Shown here piece by piece: positions 32,348-42,900 of a DNA stretch of 64,000 bases. The translations under genes and the position numbers were made by a program. A model generated the notes under the pieces. It saw only the letters and a program-made list of their open reading frames with translations. It was not told the origin of the DNA and searched no databases. Every line of letters starts with the position of its first letter. Position 1 is the stretch's first letter. The stretch is from Candidatus Poribacteria bacterium (GTDB lineage Bacteria; Poribacteria; WGA-4E; WGA-3G), in the NCBI GenBank assembly GCA_958295945.1, contig OY282386.1, forward strand, positions 2,852,001-2,916,000, written 5' to 3'.

Positions 32348-33070
32348 ATGAAAATGCAGATTCCTATAATCATTATTGTTTGTCTTTCTTTGTTAGTTAT
32401 CCTCTCTATACATTTTGTGGGAGGGAAAAATACACAGACCATCTCAGAAGGTAATGAGGAGAGTCATAATTTCCGTTCTATACGGTTTGATGCCGAGAAC
32501 GCTTATGCATCTCAGCAATACGGAAAGGCGATTGAATATTATGAAGAGGCAATAGAGTTGCGTCCAGACAATGCTGAAATATGTAATGATCTTGGTGCTG
32601 TTCATTACGACCTTGGCTTGAAAAATGCTGGTCCAGAATGGCCGTCATGGAATGATATAGATTTGAATGGCACAGCAACAGAAGCAATTACAGAACTTGA
32701 TGTTGCATTTCAAAATGTAGAGTCTGGGTATTTTAGAGTAAATACCAGTTCATTAGAAATTGCTAAAGTAATTCAAGAAGAAGCTAAGAACAGAGATGCA
32801 ACAGTATTTCCATTTCACGGAAGCACAGTGACAACTCTGAATATTTTGGTTGGTCCAACGAGAGAACACTTTCTGTATGCACAGGAATATTATCTCAGGG
32901 CAATAGAATTGAAATCTACCTATGCAGCACCATATCGAAATCTCGGATCGTTTTTTATGAAAATTGGAATAAGGGATAAAGGGGTCAATTATTTGCGAGA
33001 GGCATACAAACGACAACCGAATGATCCGGAACTTGCGGAATATCTCCATCAATTTAAGAGTGGATATTAG
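32348..33070 (+). CDS. membrane-anchored TPR protein
   Basis: The 240-residue product has an N-terminal transmembrane or signal segment (IPIIIIVCLSLLVILSIHFVG). Tetratricopeptide-like repeats follow (AENAYASQQYGKAIEYYEEA, ELRPDNAEICNDLGAVHYDLG, near the end YAAPYRNLGSFFMKIGIRDK), separated by an irregular middle region. GGAGA precedes the ATG. Probably an envelope scaffold; partner unknown. It lies between the protease gene and the cyclase gene on the same strand. Confidence 0.78.
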   Translation: MKMQIPIIIIVCLSLLVILSIHFVGGKNTQTISEGNEESHNFRSIRFDAENAYASQQYGKAIEYYEEAIELRPDNAEICNDLGAVHYDLGLKNAGPEWPSWNDIDLNGTATEAITELDVAFQNVESGYFRVNTSSLEIAKVIQEEAKNRDATVFPFHGSTVTTLNILVGPTREHFLYAQEYYLRAIELKSTYAAPYRNLGSFFMKIGIRDKGVNYLREAYKRQPNDPELAEYLHQFKSGY

Positions 33071-33118
33071 TTATCAGTGAAATGGGAGACTTTACTATAG
33101 ATATTCATATAAGATATT

Positions 33119-36100
33119 ATGAAAAGCCTGATGCAAAAAAGGTGTTCTGATTGTGGATTTATGAATCCTGCTGTCAAGTATTGTGGTGAATGTGGTCAAT
33201 CACTTGATAATTCAGACACCTCACTAAATAGTCCTCCTATTGGCAAAGCGGAAAGACGGCAATTGACTGTCTTGTTTTGCGATGTCATTGATTCTACAGC
33301 TTTGACCGAACAACTGGATCCAGAGGATTTACGACAAGTATTGGATGCCTATCGTGCCTCTGTCGCCGATGTAGTTTTGGAATATGATGGACACATTGCA
33401 CGTTACTTTGGTGATGGAATCTTAGTCTACTTCGGATATCCGATTGCGCATGAAGATGCAACACGAAGGGCAGTACAAGCGGGATTAGGTATTGTTGATG
33501 GATTAGAGAAACTGAATTCTCGTTTGTTAAATACTTTTGGCATAAAAATACAGGTGCGTTTGAGTATTGACACTGGCTTGGTTGTCGTGTGGGAAGTTGG
33601 AATGCCTGCAGGTAAGACTGGTCGTGATATTTCAACACTTGAAAGATTTAATGTTGAAGCAATAGATATTGTTGGTAAAACACCGAACATTGCAGCACGT
33701 ATGCAACAAGTCGCGCCACCAAACGGAATTGTTGTCGGTGAGACGACCCTCAGATTGATTGAAGGCTATTTTACGTATCAAGATATGGGAACTATCTCGT
33801 TGAAGGGGATTGCCCAACCTGTATCCATTTATCAAATACTTAAAGAACATCCAGAAGAGACATTTCTTGTATTCCAAGGTGATCAGGAAATACAGTTGCA
33901 GCACAGCAGTGTAACCCCGTTAATTGGGAGAACGCGGCAAATCACGACTTTAAAGACATTATGGAAACGTGTATCTGAGTCTGCGGGGCAAGTGGTGTTG
34001 ATAGAAGGTGAAGCGGGAATTGGTAAAACACGTTTGGTCACCGTGATTGCAGAACATGCTGTTGAGAACGACGCACAAATTTTGGAATGTCGCGGTTCCC
34101 CCGATTCACAGAATAGTCCATTATATCCGATTTTGACGTTATTACGACAACAACTATTGCGATTCGGAGAATCGGAACCAGGTTACATCCGACTGAATAA
34201 ACTGGAACACTTTCTTAATTCACATGAACTCTCGGCGAATATGCTGCCCCTTTTGGCAGAACTGTTTGAAATCGAAGCAGATTACGAAAAGGTCGAATTA
34301 AAGCCTGTGCAGCAACGACGTAGGACTTTACAATCGCTCGTCCAAATTTTTCTTAAAACTTCTCACCAAAAACCTTTGTTACTAATTGTTGAAGATTTAC
34401 ATTGGGCAGATCCCTCCACATTTGAGTTTCTACACCTATTAATTTCACGCGTGCAATCTGCACCGCTGTTTGCCATACTGACTTCTCGTGATGAAATTGG
34501 GTTACACCAAGACAACACACATTTAGATGGCAGAGCAATGCTTAATACCCTTACTGAATTGGATTGGGTAACTCAAATGAAGTTAAGGCGATTGAATAGG
34601 CGACAGGTTTCGCTGATGATAGAAAAGGTAGCAGGTGATCAAACTATCCCTACTGAAGTCGCCACACAAATTGCAACTAAAACAGAAGGAGTGCCATTAT
34701 TCATAGAAGAAATAACCCGAATGGCACTTGAAAGCGAACTGGAAAATATAGATATATCAACAGAAATCCCAGCAACGCTTCAAGCCTCGTTGACAGCAAG
34801 GCTTGATCGTTTGGGGGCACGTAAAGAACTTATACAACTTGGTGCAACTCTTGGAAGAGAATGGACAGCAGGACTCTTACATAAAGTCATTGTAAGTATG
34901 ACTGAAGAACCTGAGGAAGGTGAATTTCTTGCATATCCAGATCAGTTCACACCTATTATTTCCGATGAAGAACAGGAGGGAGATCTCACTTGGGTTGACA
35001 AAGAATTGCAAAAGCTTGTAGAAGCAGAGATTCTGCAATCTCGTCAAAGTCCTGAGAATAAACAGATTTATAGATTCAAGCATCCATTAATTCGAGAAAC
35101 AGCGTATCAAGCGTTGTTAAAAAGCACACGTCAAGCATACCACCGTCGGATTGCGACTGTCTTACGTCAATCATTTGGCGAAGTCGTTAAAGCACAACCT
35201 GAATTCGTTGCGTATCACTACACTGAAGGCGAAATGTTTGATCGTGCAATTGAGTTTTGGCAACAGGCAGGACAACGTGCAGTGGAAAGGTCGGCAAATG
35301 TGGAAGGTGTGCGTCACTTAACACAAGGTTTGTCCTTGTTAGAAACTATGCCTGAATCACCTGCGCGTGCGGCTCGGGAGTTAGTTATTCAAACAACATT
35401 GGGCCCCGCACTGATTGCTACGAAGGGATATGCTGCTCTTGAAGTAGAAAAAACATACTTGCGTGCGAAGGAACTTTTAGAAACTATGCCAAACAATGAA
35501 CGCATGTTACTTAGATTTCCAATTCTGTTTGGTTTATGGCTCTCCTATTTGGTAAGGGCAAAATTACCAACTGCCAGAGAACTTGGAGAACAGTGTTTTG
35601 TAATGGCACAACAGCAAGAGAATCCTGTGTTGGAAGTTGAAGCACATCGGGCATTGGGGGCAACGCTTTTTTATTTGGGTGAGTTAGAGATGGCACGCGT
35701 GCATGTTGAAGCGGGAATTGCCAAGTACGATCCACACCAACACCCAGTTCATGCGTTTTTTCATTATCTCGCTGATCCGGGAATGACATTACATGCTTAT
35801 GCAGCACCGTTGATGTGGTGTATGGGGTATCCAGAGCAAGCATTAACACAACTCCAAGCATCGCAGCAGATGGGTGAGGAGAGACCTCATCCCTTTAGTC
35901 AGGTTGTCTCATTACAATTTGGAGCATTGTTATATCAACAACGCGGTGATACAGAGAAAGTTGATGAATATGCAACGGATCTACTAAAGATTTGCAGAGA
36001 ACACGATTTTTCTGTATGGGAACCTACAGGTAAGATTTATAAAGGCTGGGTAATCCAACAAAATTCCGAAGGATCTCACGAAGAAGGAATAGCCTTAATT

Positions 36101-36616
36101 CACGAAGGATTTACAGAATGGGAGGACAATCTTTCACGAGTATTGAGTCCTGTCTATCTTGGTATATTAGCTCAAGCTTATGAACAACAAGGGTTGACCA
36201 AAGAAGGTCTTGAGACTATAGAAACTGCACTTAATTTCGTAGAGGAGAGTGGTATACGTATTAATGAAGCAGAACTTTATAGACTAAATGCTGAGCTTTT
36301 GCTAAAATCTGATGATAGGAAGTCATCACCAGATTTAAAAGAGAGTGAGAAATCTGACTGTTCGTCACGGCTTACTCGCTTTGTTGAAACATGTTTTGAA
36401 AAATCGTTGACTATTGCTCGTAATCAGTCAGCAAAATCATGGGAACTTAGAACTGCTGTGAGTTATTGTAGATTCATGATGACACAGAACAGACACGAGG
36501 AAGCTTACAACCTGCTCAAACCGATTTATGACTGGTTTACTGAAGGATTTGAAACAACTGACCTGACTGCAGCGTTTGAGTTATTACAAACTTTGAATGG
36601 AGAAATAACACAATGA
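33119..36616 (+). CDS. zinc-ribbon / class III nucleotide cyclase / AAA-type ATPase / TPR signalling protein
   Basis: The product has 1165 residues. Residues 9-25 form a zinc ribbon (CSDC...CGEC). Residues about 43-240 are a class III cyclase domain: LTVLFCDVIDST (Asp55), HIARYFGDGILVYFG (Asp99, the metal pair) and TPNIAARMQ (Asn190, Arg194, transition-state residues). The base-specifying lysine before GDG is replaced by Arg (ARYFGDG). From about 265 comes an ATPase of the AAA_16 type with Walker A IEGEAGIGKTRL (about 294-305) and Walker B LLLIVEDLHWADP (about 421-433). The rest is TPR-like helical repeats. This architecture is known from LuxR-like and cyclase STAND-type proteins. It may make cAMP on binding a signal. 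The stop overlaps the next start (ATGA). Confidence 0.88.
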   Translation: MKSLMQKRCSDCGFMNPAVKYCGECGQSLDNSDTSLNSPPIGKAERRQLTVLFCDVIDSTALTEQLDPEDLRQVLDAYRASVADVVLEYDGHIARYFGDGILVYFGYPIAHEDATRRAVQAGLGIVDGLEKLNSRLLNTFGIKIQVRLSIDTGLVVVWEVGMPAGKTGRDISTLERFNVEAIDIVGKTPNIAARMQQVAPPNGIVVGETTLRLIEGYFTYQDMGTISLKGIAQPVSIYQILKEHPEETFLVFQGDQEIQLQHSSVTPLIGRTRQITTLKTLWKRVSESAGQVVLIEGEAGIGKTRLVTVIAEHAVENDAQILECRGSPDSQNSPLYPILTLLRQQLLRFGESEPGYIRLNKLEHFLNSHELSANMLPLLAELFEIEADYEKVELKPVQQRRRTLQSLVQIFLKTSHQKPLLLIVEDLHWADPSTFEFLHLLISRVQSAPLFAILTSRDEIGLHQDNTHLDGRAMLNTLTELDWVTQMKLRRLNRRQVSLMIEKVAGDQTIPTEVATQIATKTEGVPLFIEEITRMALESELENIDISTEIPATLQASLTARLDRLGARKELIQLGATLGREWTAGLLHKVIVSMTEEPEEGEFLAYPDQFTPIISDEEQEGDLTWVDKELQKLVEAEILQSRQSPENKQIYRFKHPLIRETAYQALLKSTRQAYHRRIATVLRQSFGEVVKAQPEFVAYHYTEGEMFDRAIEFWQQAGQRAVERSANVEGVRHLTQGLSLLETMPESPARAARELVIQTTLGPALIATKGYAALEVEKTYLRAKELLETMPNNERMLLRFPILFGLWLSYLVRAKLPTARELGEQCFVMAQQQENPVLEVEAHRALGATLFYLGELEMARVHVEAGIAKYDPHQHPVHAFFHYLADPGMTLHAYAAPLMWCMGYPEQALTQLQASQQMGEERPHPFSQVVSLQFGALLYQQRGDTEKVDEYATDLLKICREHDFSVWEPTGKIYKGWVIQQNSEGSHEEGIALIHEGFTEWEDNLSRVLSPVYLGILAQAYEQQGLTKEGLETIETALNFVEESGIRINEAELYRLNAELLLKSDDRKSSPDLKESEKSDCSSRLTRFVETCFEKSLTIARNQSAKSWELRTAVSYCRFMMTQNRHEEAYNLLKPIYDWFTEGFETTDLTAAFELLQTLNGEITQ

Positions 36617-37473
36617 GACTTGGTGTCGTTGGCATAGTTAGCGATTTTCGTAAGTTGAATCAGGAAGAGATTGATGCAGTTCAGGAATTGGAGTTCACAG
36701 GGATCTGTTACCATTTTCCGAGTGCTAATATCCCTCTGGTTACCACAAATGAATGTGATCAATTTCGTTTTCTCCTTGAAAAAGCAGACCTTGATCTGGT
36801 ACAATTTGGTATAGTTTATACGGAATGCTTGTTTGATCCGAATCCTTCTGTTCGTCAAGCAGCGATTGAGGCAGTGAATTGTGGTATGCCAGTGGCGAAG
36901 GAACTTGGTGCGTTTTATTACCTATTCCGTCCGGGAAGTCTCAATTCGGATGGAGCGTGGACATCGCATCGTGATAACTATTTACCAGAATCGATGGAGC
37001 GGTTAATTGAGTCGTTAAAACCGATAGCAGAACATGCAGAACGCGAGGAATTGACGCTTGTCATGGAGACACATGCTGTCTCAATAATGGATTCACCAGA
37101 GACGTGCAGAGAGGTAGTTGAGAGGATTGGATCTGAGCGTTTACGGATTGTGATGGATTTTGTAAATCATTTTCAGACACTAAGACAGGTTTACGATAGT
37201 GAAGAGAGGATCAATCATATTTTTGATGTCATGGGTCCGGTTGCACCGATGGCACATATCAAAGACATTCGTGTTGATAACGGATTAGTTTTACATCTGA
37301 ATGAGGAAGTTCCTGGTGAGGGAGAATTGGAACTGGGTGTTGCATTGAAGCGGTTTGATGCTCTCTATCCTGATGGTTACGGGTTAATTGAACATCTGCC
37401 AAATGAAAAGATCCCACTTGCGAATACAAACGTCAGGAGAATTGCATCTGAAAACGGAGTGCCTATTTATTAG
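36613..37473 (+). CDS. sugar phosphate isomerase/epimerase-like TIM-barrel protein
   Basis: The 286-residue product belongs to the AP-endonuclease-2/xylose-isomerase-like barrel family. It shows LTLVMETHAVSIMDSPETCREVVERIG, LRIVMDFVNHFQTLRQVYD, MAHIKDIRVDNG and GYGLIEHLP, which provide the usual Glu, Asp, His and Glu metal ligands. Substrate unknown. It is translationally coupled to the cyclase gene (ATGA), an unusual neighbour for a metabolic isomerase. Confidence 0.85.
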   Translation: MRLGVVGIVSDFRKLNQEEIDAVQELEFTGICYHFPSANIPLVTTNECDQFRFLLEKADLDLVQFGIVYTECLFDPNPSVRQAAIEAVNCGMPVAKELGAFYYLFRPGSLNSDGAWTSHRDNYLPESMERLIESLKPIAEHAEREELTLVMETHAVSIMDSPETCREVVERIGSERLRIVMDFVNHFQTLRQVYDSEERINHIFDVMGPVAPMAHIKDIRVDNGLVLHLNEEVPGEGELELGVALKRFDALYPDGYGLIEHLPNEKIPLANTNVRRIASENGVPIY

Positions 37474-37499
37474 GGAACTATTTAGGAGAGGATTGTATT

Positions 37500-39902
37500 A
37501 TGTTTAGAAAAAGACAATTAGTCCAACTGATTCTCATTTTATGTATTGTTCTTTTGTCTATCACAGCATTTGGTCAGGAAGAGGGGATTACTGACGAATT
37601 GATGGATGGTACGCGGAGTATATGGGATAGAATTCTGATAGGTGTTTTGGTTGTTATCGCAGTGTTCGTTATCCATGGCATCGCTTATCTTGTACGATTG
37701 TTTAAGAAAGATAGACTGCAAAAGACACTTATGAACAAGTATGTAGTCTTTCACATGAAAAACGGGCACCGTTACCATGGAACAATGCGTATAGATATGA
37801 AAGGTGCTGAGATTATATCCGAAGAATCGAGGCAGCGCGGGCAAGCTTCGAGTTATATTTTTAGCAGGGATGAATTGCAGAATAATATTGGGGCTTATAT
37901 CAGATACCATGACATCATGAATGAACGAGAAAAACGTGAACGTGCATGGGATCATGAATGTCTGCTGAATCCTCCCTTGTCTCACCGAATTGTCCGTAGA
38001 TTCAGAAACATATTTATTGAATTAGGTGGAGCGGTGAAAAATGCAATTAACATGATTGGACATGGTATTAAAGGTGCGACAAGACCATTACAACAACAGT
38101 TGGAACGTATTGATACGGCTGCAGCTGAAATGGGTGGAACAGGTAAAACGGCGACTGAATTAGAAAAGTTACAGACAGAAACCAAAGACGGTTTTATGGC
38201 AGAGGAAAGTTATGAAAGGATTATTGAACGTCTTGTCGGCACTCGCGTAAAATTCAAAATACAAGGTGTTGAGCGTGCTAACGGTGAATACATGGGGCTG
38301 TTAAAAGATTACAATAAAAAGTATATGTCCTTCATGACTGTAAAAGACAAGGATGGGCATGGATTCAGAGACCAATGGGATTATGAGATAGAATACAAAC
38401 ACAATATTGATGCTATAAACCGTCGCGATGATCGTGGGCTCAGAACTCGTATGATAGAGAATGAGGGAAAATACTTTCTGGTTTTTGAAAACAATACAGC
38501 TTATTCCATACAGGTTGGTCATATTAGACTACATGATGGATCTCCTCCTTGGGGAAGGAATCTGGAATTTAAGTGGCACATAGAACCTCTTAGTGTTAGG
38601 AGGTTACGTATCAATCCGGTATCGCAACATAAAATAGCCCCCTTTGATCGAGTCTCAATCCCTGAACACCGTACTCCAAGGAATTTCAAGAAAATCAACG
38701 TTGAATTCCGATCATTCCGTGATGCGGATGTTATTTTTCCTCGAGATAATAAACTCTGTACCATTATTGAAAGTGGAGAAAAACGACAAGTAGAGACGTT
38801 CAGCATAACCGCATTAACAGATGCGATGCTTGAAAAAAGTGAAACTGAAGAAATAGCGATTGAGGATTCTCAAGGACGTCCAATTCACGGCATGAACCTT
38901 GTGCATGGATACATTACAAATGTGAATGAAGATCGGCTTGACTTGAAGTCTGTTGATTCCAGTTACAGTCGTCGGTGGGAAGTTGAAGGTGCCTACGCAC
39001 ATTTTGATAATGCATTACGCAAAAGCATTCCTATACATAAAAAGGCAATTCCTTACTTCTCCCATAAACTCGCCGCTCAGAGCGAAATCGTAGAACAGAT
39101 ACGTCAGAACAAACTCCAACAGGAATCATTTGCAATACTAACTTATCCGAAAAAGGTCAAGAGGCAGTTGCGAATTCCTATGATGAAAAAAATAATTCCA
39201 TCTAAGGCTGAACTCCGTCTACCTCTGAAAGTGATGGCACTCACAAGCAATGGTACGAATTTTGAATATCCTATTCTTGAAAGATTTGAATATATCAATG
39301 AACATCACATGCTCTATGAACCTGTTGACACTTTACGAAATGACCGACTGGCAAAAATGGATATTCTCTGGATTGGTAATGGTGAAATCTACAAAGGTGG
39401 ATATCGTCTTAACATTGATTCTGAACACCGCATCAAGAATTTTGTGAGTCAGGGTGGCGTAGTCATCGTTTCTGGACAAGATGTGAAGGCGAACTATAGA
39501 CAACGTCGCGGTGCTGGTTGGATCCCTGAACCGTTGACTGGCATAGAGTATGACGAAGAGGATGAACTTCTACCTACTTCACAAGGTAGACGTGCTCGCA
39601 TATTCAATACACCGAATATGTTGAATACCACTCCCGATACTAAAGAGATTCCTTTGGTCCGACTTGACGATATGTGGGTGGACCCACTCGGTAAATGGAA
39701 TTCACTTGCAAAGTCAACGAATGAAGATGCATCGGCTCTACTTACATTGCCGTTTCAGAAGGGATTGTATATCGTGACGAGTTTGAAAAACGATACAGAA
39801 AGAGATGTAACCATCAATAATAAATTGATGGAGAACTTGCTCTTTTATTCTGTGAAGTGGTTGGATAATCGTAAATGGAAAGAAAGGTTTATGTTGAAAT
39901 AA
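37500..39902 (+). CDS. large membrane-anchored protein of unknown function
   Basis: The 800-residue product has a signal peptide (LILILCIVLLSITAFG), then a transmembrane segment (ILIGVLVVIAVFVIHGIAYLV) and a long soluble part. Three segments look like small Sm-type beta barrels: NKYVVFHMKNGHRYHGTMR, GTRVKFKIQGVERANGEYMG and MNLVHGYITNVNEDRLDLKS. That reading is by eye only. The C-terminal 200 residues contain MDILWIGNGEIYKGGYRLN and FVSQGGVVIVSGQDVKA, reminiscent of glutamine-amidotransferase-like (ThuA/DUF4159-type) domains. I do not recognise the full protein. It ends 20 bp before a bidirectional terminator shared with the UPF0182 gene. Confidence 0.75.
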   Translation: MFRKRQLVQLILILCIVLLSITAFGQEEGITDELMDGTRSIWDRILIGVLVVIAVFVIHGIAYLVRLFKKDRLQKTLMNKYVVFHMKNGHRYHGTMRIDMKGAEIISEESRQRGQASSYIFSRDELQNNIGAYIRYHDIMNEREKRERAWDHECLLNPPLSHRIVRRFRNIFIELGGAVKNAINMIGHGIKGATRPLQQQLERIDTAAAEMGGTGKTATELEKLQTETKDGFMAEESYERIIERLVGTRVKFKIQGVERANGEYMGLLKDYNKKYMSFMTVKDKDGHGFRDQWDYEIEYKHNIDAINRRDDRGLRTRMIENEGKYFLVFENNTAYSIQVGHIRLHDGSPPWGRNLEFKWHIEPLSVRRLRINPVSQHKIAPFDRVSIPEHRTPRNFKKINVEFRSFRDADVIFPRDNKLCTIIESGEKRQVETFSITALTDAMLEKSETEEIAIEDSQGRPIHGMNLVHGYITNVNEDRLDLKSVDSSYSRRWEVEGAYAHFDNALRKSIPIHKKAIPYFSHKLAAQSEIVEQIRQNKLQQESFAILTYPKKVKRQLRIPMMKKIIPSKAELRLPLKVMALTSNGTNFEYPILERFEYINEHHMLYEPVDTLRNDRLAKMDILWIGNGEIYKGGYRLNIDSEHRIKNFVSQGGVVIVSGQDVKANYRQRRGAGWIPEPLTGIEYDEEDELLPTSQGRRARIFNTPNMLNTTPDTKEIPLVRLDDMWVDPLGKWNSLAKSTNEDASALLTLPFQKGLYIVTSLKNDTERDVTINNKLMENLLFYSVKWLDNRKWKERFMLK

Positions 39903-39922
39903 TACGCCGAATATTAGACTGC

Positions 39923-39965
39923 AAAGGTGTTATTAGGTCGTTCTTGGATCCTAATAACACCTTTT
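39923..39965. terminator. bidirectional intrinsic terminator between convergent genes
   Basis: A perfect 15-bp stem AAAGGTGTTATTAGG / CCTAATAACACCTTT (39923-39937 and 39950-39964) has a 12-nt loop. T-rich sequence on the plus side and A-rich sequence on the other serve both strands. Confidence 0.88.
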
Positions 39966-39970
39966 GATTT

Positions 39971-42900
39971 TTAATTCTTTTTATTCTGTTTCTTTTTTCC
40001 TGCGTTTTTTGGAGCAGCTTTTTGTCCAGTACCGTTTTGCTCATTAATATATGCTTTTCTAAGGTCTTCAATTGCTTTTGCAAGTGCGTCGAGATGTTCT
40101 AATGTTGTGGGTTCTTTTTCTCCATTTTCAGATGTTTCATTATCGGCAGATTCATCTATCCTAAGACCAACTTCCACTGCCTGTGTAACTGCCTCAGACA
40201 ATATAGGACTGTAAGCAAGTTTGCCATTTGCTGCAACTGCGATATTTACTAACATAGGTCGTTTGGCATTTTCATCATCTTGCTTTTCAGTTTCTTGTCC
40301 CGAATCAGGTTTCTGATATATTGCTTCAACATGAAATATACCTTCATCAAGAAAGATAAATTGCAAACCAGAGCGCATAACAATATTACCACTCAACAAT
40401 TCTCGAAATAAGTTAGAAAGTTTGCTTGTAATTAGGTTTTCAACATGTTTTGGACCTTTTACTTCATCTGTATTGGTAAGAATATATACAATTCTTTCAC
40501 CATAATGAGGAGGATCGCATCGGGCAACTAACCAAGCTTTCATATCAAATTCTTTTTTCTGTGGTGTAAACGGGATCATGTTTACAAATTCCATTTTAGT
40601 TTCACCTGGTAATCTAATCATAGCATAATAAGGCATCATCTCTTGATCGTCTTTCCAAATTATTGCCCCATCGCTTGTTTTCTTTGCGCCACCATAAACT
40701 TCTTTTGGGATTTTCAGTTGACGGCTTTTCCTGTCAAATTTTACAGCATCTCCAACGTGATAGTCCTTATATATCTTTGATTGAATTCGTGTTAGATAAT
40801 CTGGGAACCGAAGATGAGATCTTAACTCTATAGGCATTTCATCTATTCCTTTAAATAGTTTTGGAAAACTTCTTTTATATGTTTCTGTAATCACTTCGTT
40901 ATCCTTAACAGCATAGAAATCAACCTCACCTGTAAAAGCATTTACGATTGCTACACCTGAATTTCTGATGTAATTGAAAATTTTATAACTGCGTTCAGAA
41001 TCCCTGAAATTAGCAGGGACTTCGGCAGTATCATCTTGATAGAATTGTGCATTTGGATACCATCTACTCGTTACATAAAAATCAACAATCCACCAAAGTT
41101 GTCCATCTGCAATAACGATATACGGATCTGGATCATAATCAAGGAAAGGAATAATATGAGAGAGTCTATCGGATACCACCTTTTGTCCTTTTCTTGTACC
41201 AATCCTTCGCCAAAACATAATACGACTATCAGAAGTCAGTACAGATTCTTTATTGTAAAGTATTTGTATATCAAGGAATCGGATAGAAAAACACAGCCGA
41301 CGGAACCAAGTGCTTAATTGAACACCACCTGTTCCTTTATAATGAAATTCGTTGTCTTCCTCGTCTTCCTCTGTTTTCTCTGTGGTATCTTGTCTTTCTT
41401 CAACAACAGCTACATCTGTTTCAAAGTCATATTCACCAACAGTTGTGTTGACGATAACATAATCGTTTGTTAATTCACCGTAATATATTCTCGGTTGTCT
41501 TACCTTCAATTCTGGAAAAGTTGAAATTGTTTCATGCTTTTGGCTTTCAGAATTCAACTTAACTTCTGTCCAGAAAACGGGAGACATTTCATTATCTTCG
41601 GTATTAACAGCACTTACAGGTGAGACATACACACCATAACCGTGTGTGAAGTGCAGCTTCCTTTTTCTCCAATTTCCACGAACTCCAAGTACCTCTTGGG
41701 CAGGTGAAAGTTCTCGTGGTGCAATAAGTACTTGTCTGTATTGTTCAGTAGTATTCCTTCCAGATTCATTGTCCTCAGTAATCTCAGTATTAGAATTGAC
41801 CCGATATCTATCTATATCTGTAAATGGTGTAAAGTCGTGATGGTTTACGAGGTGTTCTGCTTGGAGTACATCAAATAGGACTTGTCTGTCCCAGATCTGA
41901 ATATTCTCCAGTATTTCTTTGTTTTCAGGTTTATTCACTATTTCCAACGTAGCTGGTCCAGCAGTGAAAGGTTTTTCTTGTATGGTATCTAGATCAAAAG
42001 CTGTCCGTGTAGATTTAATATGTTGCTCTAAGTAAACTCCTTCTGGCCCCAATTCATCAGTTTGAACATTTACAAAGTGGATTACACGCGGGTAAACATG
42101 AATGAGTGAAATATAACCTATACACCAAACTGCAATTGCAATGTACCATAATAGTCTTCTACGCCAGAAAAGATTGAGTATTACTATCGCACTTAATCCA
42201 ATTAGAATTGCACTGTATATAAAGGTTGAGTCAGCTAATTGGTTATCCATATAGAATAATCCAAACAATGAATTCAGTGTAGGTGTAGCAGATTTTGTGT
42301 AGACCTTACCCCAGAGATACACATGACATCGCCATACTTCTACTGCCAATAACATCAACCATAGAATACTACCGTGTAAAACGATATTTCTTTTTACGAA
42401 CCCCATTGAACGTGCATCACGACGGTAATAGAAATTATAGAGTAAGCCGACAATACCACAGGTTACAAGAAAGAGAATCTGGATCCATAGACTGATTGCT
42501 TTATGCATTGGATAGGAAAAAAGATAGAAATTAACATCTTTTCCAAAGAAGCGTGTTTCTGTTTTGGGATTCTCATTAACATTGACATTAGCAACTTCTG
42601 TATCCAGTTGTTCAAAATCTAATATATCGTCATCCTCAGATTCTGCCTTCACTATTTCTGTTGTCTCTTGGTCAACATCAGTTGTTTCTGTCCCTTGCTG
42701 TTCTACATCACCTATTTCTGGTTCAGCTTGTTCGGCATTTGCAAGTGCTACTTTTTCCTCTTTAGGCTGTCCTTTATAAAGGATGTATTCGTCATGTAGA
42801 GACATCATTGGGACAGCGAAGATTATGGCGATGAGTATTGATCCGCAGAAGAATGTGCGGTGGAAGGAGACTGTTTGGTCATGAACCCAACGGGAAAACT

